A stretch of 20,746 bases of DNA from JBBQTQ01 sp038213135 (GTDB lineage: Bacteria > Actinomycetota > Thermoleophilia > Gaiellales > Gaiellaceae), in the NCBI GenBank assembly GCA_038213135.1, contig JBBQTQ010000045.1:1-20746 (forward strand). Direction: 5' to 3'. Position 1 is the first letter of the stretch. Each line of letters begins with the position of its first letter. Of this stretch, positions 6,783-12,452 are shown in pieces. A program made the translations under genes and the position numbers. The notes under the pieces are model-generated. The model was not told the DNA's origin. It made no database searches and saw only the letters and a program-made list of their open reading frames with translations.

Positions 6783-7712
6783 TCAGGCCCGGTGGAAGGC
6801 TGCGCGCGGCAGCGCCAGGAACCGTCCGCCGTACAGAGCGATCCCGACGAGCGCGGCGGCGGCGGTCGCCACGCTCGCCAGGATTGGCGCAACGAGGCTC
6901 ACCGCAACTGCCTTCGAGCCGGCGAAGCCGACGAGCGCCAGCGCCCCGATTGCGGCCCCCTGGTAGACGCCGGTGTTGCCGGGCAGGAGCGGCGCGGTGT
7001 TCGCGAGCCCCGTGACGATCATGTAGAGAAGCGCAGCCGCGGCGCTCGCCTTCACGCCGACGGCGTTCAGCAGCAGCAGGATTCCGCCCCAGCGGGCGAG
7101 CCAGGTCAGCAGCAGCATCCCGCCGGCCTTGGCGAGCACCGAGGGCGGCGCTGCCGCACCAGCCAGGAACTTGTCGACCGCCTTCGGCAGGCGGTGGCCG
7201 ATGCGTTGATGCAGGACGACCGCGAGCAGGATCACGCCGGCGGCAAGTCCGAGTCCGCCCATCAGCGCTCCGCGGGCCCACGAGGGGAAGGGAAGGAAGA
7301 AGGCGGAGGCCGCGCCGACGAGCGCGAAGGTGATCGCCTCGAGCAGGTGGGAGCAGAGCAGGCTGCCTGCGGCGATCGGAAAGCCAGGCCACTTCGGACC
7401 CGAGGCGACGCGGAGCACGGCGGCCTTGGAGGCCTCGCCGAGGCGCCCGGGCAGGACCGTGTCGAGGAACGAGCCGATCGCGCTCGACGCGTAGATCGCA
7501 CGGAAGCTGATCGGCTGGCGAAGTGTCGTGCGCCAGGCGATCGCGCGCAGGGGCTGAACGCCCGCGCTGATTGCGAAGGCCGCGACCATCAGGGGCCAGT
7601 TCGGGCTCGCGGCTGCTTTCATGACTCCGTGCCCGGTCTGCAGGGCGACGAGGACGAAGGCGCCGACCGTGGCCAGCACGATCGCAGCCGTCAGGAGCCA
7701 ACGCCGCCGCAT
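6783..7712 (-). CDS. Lysylphosphatidylglycerol-synthase-type (LPG_synthase_TM / UPF0104) membrane protein
   Basis: The 309-residue product is nearly all hydrophobic, with about eight membrane helices. It carries the two signature loops of the family: LPGRLGEASKAAVL (87-100) and PLLPGNTGVYQGA (241-253). In MprF this module flips lysyl-phosphatidylglycerol. Stand-alone members such as YbhN/AglD are widespread, and their lipid substrates are mostly unknown. No catalytic aminoacyl-transferase domain is attached, so a flippase-like or glycolipid-transport role is inferred from family only. The ATG start at 7712 lies 55 bases after the CinA-like gene. No strong ribosome-binding site is visible. Confidence 0.85.
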   Translation of the reverse strand: MRRRWLLTAAIVLATVGAFVLVALQTGHGVMKAAASPNWPLMVAAFAISAGVQPLRAIAWRTTLRQPISFRAIYASSAIGSFLDTVLPGRLGEASKAAVLRVASGPKWPGFPIAAGSLLCSHLLEAITFALVGAASAFFLPFPSWARGALMGGLGLAAGVILLAVVLHQRIGHRLPKAVDKFLAGAAAPPSVLAKAGGMLLLTWLARWGGILLLLNAVGVKASAAAALLYMIVTGLANTAPLLPGNTGVYQGAAIGALALVGFAGSKAVAVSLVAPILASVATAAAALVGIALYGGRFLALPRAAFHRA

Positions 7713-7767
7713 GTGTTAGCCATCGGCGCCCGCGGACGACGCGCGTAGTCCCTCGAAAAGGTGGCTT

Positions 7768-8481
7768 CTAGCCCGTCACCTCGGCGAGCGCGGCTTCGAT
7801 CCAGGCGACTGCGGCCGCGTGCGCCTGCCGATCGTGCGACTTCACGACCACCTCGACCTCGCTCCCCTCCGGAAGGAAGCTCGGATAGGAGCCGACGAGC
7901 ACGGCCGGATGACGCTCCTCCATCTGCTCGAGTACGCCGACGATCCGGCTCTCGGTCGTCCGGTAGGTGCGCCGCCAGCTCGCGATCGACTCGCCGCGAC
8001 GGAACTCCTCGGCGATCGAGTCGAACATGGCCTCCATTTCCGAGGGCAGGCCGGGCAGGACGTAGACGTTCTCCAGCACGAACCCGGGCGCGCCGCCGAG
8101 CGGGTTCTCGAACGGCCGGCTGCCCCGCGGCAGCTGGGTCCAGCGGGTGACGTAGTCGGGATCGCGGGTGAAGCGGGCACGGAGGCGCTCGGCAACCTCC
8201 GCGATCTCCTCCTGGGGCGCCGCGAACGCGGCGGCGACCGCCTCCCGGGTCACGTCGTCGGGCGTGCCGCCGAGGCCGCCGGTGACGAGCAGGAAGTCGA
8301 AGGCGGGCGCCTGGTCGCGGATCCAGGTCGCGAGCGTGTCGATCTCGTCGGGCAGCGCGACGAGGAGGCGAACGGTCACGCCGAGGCTTTCGAGCCGCTT
8401 GGCGAGCCAGGAGGCGTTCGTGTTCGGGACATCGCCCGAGAGGAGCTCGTTGCCGATGGTGAGAATCGCCGCGGTGGCCAC
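7768..8481 (-). CDS. CinA-like molybdopterin-binding (MoCF) domain protein
   Basis: The 237-residue protein begins VATAAILTIGNELLSGDVPN, the canonical start of CinA/MoCF proteins. It has NTNASWLAKRL (20-30), the nucleotide/pterin-binding TGGLGGTPDDVT (67-78) and LPGLPSEMEAM (142-152). The C-terminal NMN-deamidase domain of full-length CinA is absent, so it matches the short family of 'competence/damage-inducible protein A-like' proteins. The role is uncertain: ADP-ribose pyrophosphatase-like activity is known for the corresponding domain of CinA. I chose GTG 8481 because homology starts there and a -10-like TATACT lies 6 bases upstream. An in-frame ATG at 8589 would add 36 unrelated residues read through the inverted repeat. 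Confidence 0.87.
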   Translation of the reverse strand: MATAAILTIGNELLSGDVPNTNASWLAKRLESLGVTVRLLVALPDEIDTLATWIRDQAPAFDFLLVTGGLGGTPDDVTREAVAAAFAAPQEEIAEVAERLRARFTRDPDYVTRWTQLPRGSRPFENPLGGAPGFVLENVYVLPGLPSEMEAMFDSIAEEFRRGESIASWRRTYRTTESRIVGVLEQMEERHPAVLVGSYPSFLPEGSEVEVVVKSHDRQAHAAAVAWIEAALAEVTG

Positions 8482-8487
8482 GCGGCG

Positions 8488-8493
8488 AGTATA
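8488..8493 (-). promoter_or_regulatory. -10-like element TATACT upstream of the CinA-like gene
   Basis: TATACT on the minus strand ends exactly 6 bases before the GTG start, so transcription would begin at or next to the start codon (leaderless). No good -35 hexamer is visible at 17 bases upstream. The surrounding sequence is very GC-rich, which makes the hexamer stand out. Confidence 0.45.
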
Positions 8494-8532
8494 GGACCGG
8501 GGCGCGTTCGAGAGTCCGGCGTCTCGAATCCC

Positions 8533-8606
8533 TAGTAACACAGTGTCACGAACCCAGTACGGCCAGTGCCCGCCGAAGCCGAGGGACAAGTGACACTGTG
8601 TTACTA
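8533..8606. repeat. Inverted pair of palindromic repeats (copies A and B)
   Basis: TAGTAACACAGTGTCAC at 8533-8549 recurs as its exact reverse complement at 8590-8606, with 40 bases between. Each unit is itself a near-palindrome (GTAACAC-A-GTGTCAC). Together they could form a 17-bp stem, or act as terminal inverted repeats of a 74-bp miniature element. The right-hand copy contains the TAG stop of btuD. Related palindromes occur at 12038-12062 and 12438-12452. Confidence 0.85.
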
Positions 8607-9389
8607 AGTGGTTGGACGCGTGTGCTGGCGCGACGGCACGACGACGACGCCACCGTTGAGGATCACGTCGACCCGGGCGCCGTAGTGGCGCTCGATCAGC
8701 TCGCTCGTTAGTACCTCGCGCGGCGAGCCGGTCGCAACGACCCGCCCGCCGTCGAGAAACACGAGCCGGTCGGCGTAGAGGCCCGCGAGTGTCAGGTCGT
8801 GCATCGCGCTGACGACCGTGAGCCCTGCCTCACGGCGAAGCGCATCGACGAGCTCGAGCGCCTGCTGCTGGCGGCCGACATCGAGTGCGGCGGTCGGCTC
8901 GTCGAGCAGCAGCAGCGACGCCTCCTGCGCGACCGCCCGCGCGAGCACCGCTCGCTGGCGCTCGCCCCCGCTGAGCGTGCCGAGCCGCCGCTCGGCCAGA
9001 TTCGCCAGGTCGAGTCGGGCCATCGCCATGCCCGTCGCGGCGAGGTCCCCTCGGCCCTCGGTCGCGAAGTAGCCGAGGTGCGGGGTCCGACCGAGCAACA
9101 CGTACTCGCGAACGGTCATCGCCGGCGGAGTCGTGGGAAGCTGAGGGACGAGCGCCACGCGCCGCGCCAGCGCACGGCGCCCGAGCGAGGCGAGCGTCAT
9201 CCCGCCGACCTCGATCTCGCCGTGTCCAGCGGCAAGCCCCGCAACGGCACGCAGCAGCGTCGTCTTGCCGGCCCCGTTCGGGCCGATCACCGTCACCCAC
9301 TCGCCCTCCTCGACCATCAGCGAGATGTCGTCGAGGACACGGGCTCCGCCGAGCTCGACAGACAGCGAACCGAGCCTGAGCGCGATCAC
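8604..9389 (-). CDS. btuD: Vitamin B12 ABC transporter, ATP-binding protein
   Basis: The 261-residue ATPase of the FecE/BtuD/HmuV class has Walker A GPNGAGKT (36-43), signature LSGGERQ (139-145), Walker B plus D-loop LLLDEPTAALD (160-170) and switch histidine in SAMHD (H197). It powers the BtuC-type permease encoded just upstream, whose stop it overlaps as GTGA. Iron-siderophore, haem and B12 ATPases are hard to tell apart by sequence; the cobalamin riboswitch heading the operon decides for B12. The last codon runs into a palindromic repeat that supplies the stop codon. Confidence 0.92.
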   Translation of the reverse strand: MIALRLGSLSVELGGARVLDDISLMVEEGEWVTVIGPNGAGKTTLLRAVAGLAAGHGEIEVGGMTLASLGRRALARRVALVPQLPTTPPAMTVREYVLLGRTPHLGYFATEGRGDLAATGMAMARLDLANLAERRLGTLSGGERQRAVLARAVAQEASLLLLDEPTAALDVGRQQQALELVDALRREAGLTVVSAMHDLTLAGLYADRLVFLDGGRVVATGSPREVLTSELIERHYGARVDVILNGGVVVVPSRQHTRPTT

Positions 9390-10408
9390 GAGGCGATCAT
9401 CCGCGTGCGCAGCACGAACGCGAAGAACGGGGCGCCGAAGAACGCGGTCACGACGCCGATCGGCAGCTCTGCTGGCGACATCGCAGTCCGCGCGATCAGA
9501 TCGGCGAAGACGAGGAACCCCGCCCCGACCAGGATCGAGAGCGGCACCACGCGCCGGTAGCTCGACCCCGCGAGCAGCCGAACCGTGTGCGGCACGATCA
9601 CGCCCAGGAAGCCGATCAGCCCGCTGACGGCGACCGCTGCCGCCGTCCCGAGCGTGGCCGCGGCGACGAGCACGAGGCGCACGCGGGCGACTCGGATGCC
9701 GAGGCTCGCAGCTTCGTCCTCACCGAGCGCCAGCACGTCGAGCAACCGCCGGTGCAGCAGGAGCGCGACGAGACTGGCACCGGCATAGGGCAGCAACAGG
9801 AGGACGTCGTGCCAGCCCGCTGTGTCGAGCCGGCCGAGGATCCAGGAGTAGACGGTCTGCAACGAGGACGCGTGCTGCTGCTGCACGAACGTCTGCAGCG
9901 CCGTGAAGAAGAGCGTCACCGTCACACCGGCGAGCACGAACGCCGCGGAGCCGCGACTCGAGCCGGCGGACGTGCCGAGAATGAACGTGATCGCAACCGC
10001 GAGCGCGCCGCCCGCAAAAGCCGCGACAGGCAGCAGGTCGCTCGTCGAGGAGCTGCCGAGCACGATCGCAAGCGTCGCCCCGAGTCCGGCTCCCGAGGCG
10101 ACGCCCAACAGATAAGGGTCGGCCAGCGGGTTGCGGAAAACCCCTTGATAGGTCGCCCCCGCGGCCGAGAGCATCGCGCCGACGAGCGCCGCGAGCACCA
10201 CCCGCGGCAGTCGCAACTGCCAGAGGATCGCGCTCTCGGTGCCCGTCAGATGGGACTTGAACCCGAGCAGCGGGATGTGCGAGGCGAACGCCTCCACGAT
10301 CGAGCCGAAGCCGAGCGAGACCGGGCCGATCGCTGTTCCACAGAGGAGCGCGGCGAGCAGGAATGCGGAGGCGCCGACCCCCCACACCCATGCTCGCCGC
10401 GCCGCCAT
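9386..10408 (-). CDS. btuC: Vitamin B12 ABC transporter, permease
   Basis: The 340-residue FecCD/BtuC-family permease has about ten membrane helices. Recognisable blocks are LWQLRLPRVVLAALVGAML, then GATYQGVFRNPLADPYLLGV, and later GLIGFLGVIVPHTVRLLAG, the family's hallmark cytoplasmic-gate and ATPase-contact region. It forms the membrane channel for cobalamin with BtuD and receives substrate from BtuF. Its ATG immediately follows the btuF stop with no gap, and its stop overlaps the btuD start by four bases, so the three are translationally coupled. Length and motifs are complete. Confidence 0.92.
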   Translation of the reverse strand: MAARRAWVWGVGASAFLLAALLCGTAIGPVSLGFGSIVEAFASHIPLLGFKSHLTGTESAILWQLRLPRVVLAALVGAMLSAAGATYQGVFRNPLADPYLLGVASGAGLGATLAIVLGSSSTSDLLPVAAFAGGALAVAITFILGTSAGSSRGSAAFVLAGVTVTLFFTALQTFVQQQHASSLQTVYSWILGRLDTAGWHDVLLLLPYAGASLVALLLHRRLLDVLALGEDEAASLGIRVARVRLVLVAAATLGTAAAVAVSGLIGFLGVIVPHTVRLLAGSSYRRVVPLSILVGAGFLVFADLIARTAMSPAELPIGVVTAFFGAPFFAFVLRTRMIAS

Positions 10409-11254
10409 CTACTTCTCGACCGCACCAAGCGCGAGCGAGAGCGCCTTGACGAAGTCGACGACCCGCGGGCCCCAGCGCGAGGCGAGCGAGTCGTCGATCA
10501 GCACGATCGCGCGCCGTTTCACCGCCGTGATCCGGTTCCAGCCGGGGCGAGACGACACACCCGCAATCGTCTGACCGCAGCAGCGGATGTCCTCGAGCAC
10601 GATCAGATCCGGGTTCGAGCCCACGATGTACTCCTCGGAGAGCTTGGGGAAGCCGGAACCGTCGTCGGCCGGATCGGCGATGTTGCGCAAACCGAACAGG
10701 CCGAGCACCTGGCCGATGAACGAGCGCGAGCTCGCCGAGTAGAAGTCCGGGCTGATCTCGTCGTAGACGGACAGCTGGGTCGCAGGTCGCGGCGCCGCCT
10801 TGACCAGGTCGGCGATCCGCTTCTTCATGTGCGCGACGAGCGTGGCTGCTTCGGTCGTATGGCCGGTCAGCTTGCCCAGGGTGCCGATCTGGGAATAGGC
10901 GTCCGCGAGCGAATGCGCGGATGGTTGGACGACGACCTTGATCTTCGCCTTCGCGAGGGCGTCGACGAGATGGTTCGGGTCGTACTCGATCACGACGAGG
11001 TCGGGGTGGTAGCCGATCACCGCCTCCGCGTTCGGCGTGAAGCCCGAGAGGGAGGTGCGCGGAGCGCGCTTGGGGTAGTCGGACTGGTTGTCGACGGCGA
11101 TCACCTGCTTGCCGGCGCCGATCGCGAAGAGATCCTCGGTCGCCGTCGGAGAGAGCGAGACGATGCGGTGCGGCGTGGCCGCCGGGCGACCGAGGCCGGG
11201 GCCGACGAGGACGAGAGCCGCTCCGAGAACGGCCATGAGGGTGCGTCTGAACAC
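10409..11254 (-). CDS. btuF: Vitamin B12-binding periplasmic-type binding protein
   Basis: The 281-residue class III solute-binding protein opens with a signal sequence (MFRRTLMAVLGAALVLVG). It then has the BtuF-type strand RIVSLSPTATEDLFAIGAG, VIAVDNQSDYP, and late PGWNRITAVKRRAIVLID. It captures corrinoids outside the membrane and hands them to BtuCD. The GTG start at 11254 is supported by AAGGAGG four bases upstream. Oddly for a monoderm, the signal region has no lipobox cysteine, so the protein would be anchored by an uncleaved helix or be soluble outside. An unusual CC pair (DIRCCGQT) lies in the C-lobe. Expression is presumably repressed by cobalamin through the upstream riboswitch. Confidence 0.92.
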   Translation of the reverse strand: MFRRTLMAVLGAALVLVGPGLGRPAATPHRIVSLSPTATEDLFAIGAGKQVIAVDNQSDYPKRAPRTSLSGFTPNAEAVIGYHPDLVVIEYDPNHLVDALAKAKIKVVVQPSAHSLADAYSQIGTLGKLTGHTTEAATLVAHMKKRIADLVKAAPRPATQLSVYDEISPDFYSASSRSFIGQVLGLFGLRNIADPADDGSGFPKLSEEYIVGSNPDLIVLEDIRCCGQTIAGVSSRPGWNRITAVKRRAIVLIDDSLASRWGPRVVDFVKALSLALGAVEK

Positions 11255-11258
11255 GAAT

Positions 11259-11265
11259 CCTCCTT
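11259..11265 (-). promoter_or_regulatory. Strong Shine-Dalgarno AAGGAGG of btuF
   Basis: AAGGAGG on the minus strand sits four bases before the btuF GTG. The end of the riboswitch contains CCTCC (within GACCTCCCGCG), which could pair with it. This would give translational control when cobalamin is bound. Confidence 0.7.
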
Positions 11266-11285
11266 CCGCGAGGGGTTCGATGTCA

Positions 11286-11436
11286 GGCGCGCGGGAGGTC
11301 TTCTGACTCGGGGCGCCCCCTCCGCCGCCTTCCCGGCCCGAGGGCCAGTGGCGTGTCGGCGAAGGGCTTCTCCCCTTACAGCGGCGGGACCGTCCCGGAC
11401 TTGCACCGGGTTCCCTGACCGTGCGCCTTCTGTTTC
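11286..11436 (-). promoter_or_regulatory. Cobalamin riboswitch
   Basis: The minus strand shows the conserved core of the B12 riboswitch in order. It has the GGTGCAAGTCCGGGACGGTC block, then CCCGCCGCTGTAA (B12-box region), then GCCACTGG, GGGAAGG, and finally GAGTCAGAAGACC closing the structure. The aptamer ends about 30-40 bases before btuF. The likely mechanism is hiding the AAGGAGG ribosome-binding site, because no terminator with a T-tract is visible. Its 5' end lies only about 20 bases from the start of the divergent VanZ-like gene. Confidence 0.95.
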
Positions 11437-11444
11437 GCCGAGCC

Positions 11445-11450
11445 TATCAT
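11445..11450 (+). promoter_or_regulatory. -10-like element TATCAT upstream of the VanZ-like gene
   Basis: TATCAT ends 6 bases before the ATG at 11457, the same geometry as at the CinA-like gene. This suggests a leaderless transcript. No clear -35 is seen. No Shine-Dalgarno is present, which agrees with leaderless initiation. Confidence 0.45.
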
Positions 11451-11456
11451 CGGGCG

Positions 11457-11867
11457 ATGTCGCACTCCCGCGCGTTTTCGCTCTGGCTGCCGGTTGTCGC
11501 GTGGGCGGCGCTGATCTTCGGGCTTTCGTCGATCCCCTCGCTTTCGACGGGGCTCGGCACGTGGGATCTCGTCCTGCGCAAGTGCGCTCACGTGACGGAG
11601 TACGCGGTGCTCGGCTATCTGCTCGTGCGGGCACTTGGGCGGACGGGCTTGGCGTTCGTGGCCGGAGTGCTCTACGCGGCGAGCGACGAGCTGCACCAGC
11701 ACTTCGTTCGGGGCCGCCACGGGGCGGTGTACGACGTGGCGATCGACGCCGTGGGCGTGCTGGCCGGCGCGCTACTCGTCCGGCGCTTTCTAGACTCACG
11801 GGGATGGAGAGCAGGGAAGTCGGCGACCGCCAGCTCGAGGCGCTCCTCCAGCGGCTCGACAAGCTGA
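11457..11867 (+). CDS. VanZ-like family membrane protein
   Basis: The 136-residue protein has four hydrophobic segments and the VanZ-like conserved blocks: FGLSSIP (21-27), KCAHVTEYAVLGYLL (42-56), SDELHQ (76-81) and DVAIDAVGVLAGALL (93-107). VanZ gives low-level teicoplanin resistance in Enterococcus, but most family members in other bacteria have no assigned role, so function is open. The start at ATG 11457 is chosen over an upstream GTG (11421) that lies within the riboswitch. The last 64 bases overlap the next gene in another frame. The C-terminal Ser/Arg-rich tail (ASSRRSSSGSTS) is probably a by-product of that overlap. Confidence 0.85.
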   Translation: MSHSRAFSLWLPVVAWAALIFGLSSIPSLSTGLGTWDLVLRKCAHVTEYAVLGYLLVRALGRTGLAFVAGVLYAASDELHQHFVRGRHGAVYDVAIDAVGVLAGALLVRRFLDSRGWRAGKSATASSRRSSSGSTS

Positions 11868-12025
11868 CCGCGGAGCTCCATGCGATGAACCGCCGCCTCG
11901 ACTCCGGCGAGAACATGGCGCCGCTCGTGTACGAGCTGCGGAACCTGAACGAGTCGCTGCAGGCGCTGGCGTACGCCGCGCTCGGCCAGCGCGGGCCGCA
12001 GATCCGTCGCCGCCAGACCGGGTAG
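11804..12025 (+). CDS. Small coiled-coil protein of unknown function (73 aa)
   Basis: The ATG at 11804 opens a 73-codon frame encoding MESREVGDRQLEALLQRLDK and on to LTAELHAMNRRLDSGE. Leucines fall at heptad spacing, predicting a short coiled coil. A second helix follows (LVYELRNLNESLQALAYA) and a basic tail. There is no signal or membrane segment. It overlaps the 3' end of the VanZ-like gene by 64 bases, so the two are probably co-translated. I do not recognise the family. The amphipathic heptad pattern argues that it is a real gene rather than a shadow frame. Confidence 0.6.
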   Translation: MESREVGDRQLEALLQRLDKLTAELHAMNRRLDSGENMAPLVYELRNLNESLQALAYAALGQRGPQIRRRQTG

Positions 12026-12037
12026 GGCGCCTACCCC

Positions 12038-12062
12038 ACCAAGTAACACAGTGTTACTTGGT
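12038..12062. repeat. Perfect 25-bp palindrome (copy C)
   Basis: Arms ACCAAGTAACAC and GTGTTACTTGGT flank a single central A. It lies 12 bases after the stop of the 73-aa ORF and about 57 bases before the small HTH ORF. It is the longest and most perfect member of the repeat family in the window. It is a plausible protein-binding site, because a one-base loop does not allow an RNA hairpin without opening the centre. Confidence 0.9.
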
Positions 12063-12118
12063 CAGAAGTACCGCTTTCGACACGGTCCCGTGACGAATTC
12101 TTCGGCACCGTTTACCGG

Positions 12119-12409
12119 GTGCTCACGTTCGCGCCTCGGATCTCGCACCGACTGCTCGCCGCACTCGCGCGGCTCGACGACAAGACGCTTCCGTATGCCG
12201 AGATCAACCGGCGCGTCGGCGCAGAAGCCCAGCGGCTCGGGCTTCCCAAGCCGTCGTATCAGCGCATTCGCGTTCTTCTTCATCAACTGCGCCGCATCCG
12301 CCGGCAGCCTTCGACCGGAACGGTGCTGCTCGAGATCGCCTATCGCGCCCGACCGCCCGAGGCGCTGATCGACCACCTGGCCGGAATTCAGCTTCCGCGG
12401 CGGGAGTGA
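12119..12409 (+). CDS. Small predicted helix-turn-helix protein (96 aa)
   Basis: The product is all-helical and basic. The middle segment, PYAEINRRVGAEAQRLGLPK then PSYQRIRVLLHQLRR, reads like a winged-helix or HTH domain, with a turn at GLPKPS before a recognition helix. The C-terminus is TVLLEIAYRARPPEALIDHL. I do not recognise a named family, and DNA binding is inferred only from this pattern. The start is GTG 12119. The same frame stays open upstream to the previous stop and encodes a plausible EFFGTVYRVLTFAP, so the N-terminus could be longer with a non-standard start or be eroded. The gene lies between palindrome copies C and D. Confidence 0.55.
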   Translation: MLTFAPRISHRLLAALARLDDKTLPYAEINRRVGAEAQRLGLPKPSYQRIRVLLHQLRRIRRQPSTGTVLLEIAYRARPPEALIDHLAGIQLPRRE

Positions 12410-12437
12410 GCTGGGCCGCAGCGCGGTCCGGGACCTC

Positions 12438-12452
12438 GTAACACCGTGTTAC
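12438..12452. repeat. Palindromic repeat GTAACAC-C-GTGTTAC (copy D)
   Basis: This is a perfect 15-bp palindrome about a central C. It shares GTGTTACTTGGT with copy C. The TAA stop of the beta-propeller gene (12449-12451, minus strand) lies within it. It sits in the short convergent gap between the HTH ORF and the beta-propeller gene. Confidence 0.85.

Noticed and set aside
5342..7015. 557-codon plus-strand ORF opposite pcrA
   Set aside because: It is antisense to an intact helicase with all motifs; long antisense frames are expected at this GC content.
7768..8589. Longer CinA-like gene starting at ATG 8589
   Set aside because: The extra 36 residues do not match the family and are translated from the inverted repeat; homology begins exactly at GTG 8481.
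8604..11254. Iron-siderophore or haem specificity for the ABC transporter
   Set aside because: Protein sequence alone allows it, but a well-formed cobalamin riboswitch directly precedes the operon.
9587..12025. 812-codon plus-strand ORF across the B12 operon
   Set aside because: It is antisense to btuC/btuF and the riboswitch. Only its last 73 codons, from ATG 11804, look like a real protein.
12062..12376. 104-codon minus-strand ORF in the gap between copies C and D
   Set aside because: The plus-strand frame has the more coherent helical/HTH pattern. The minus frame shows no domain and starts inside the other gene.
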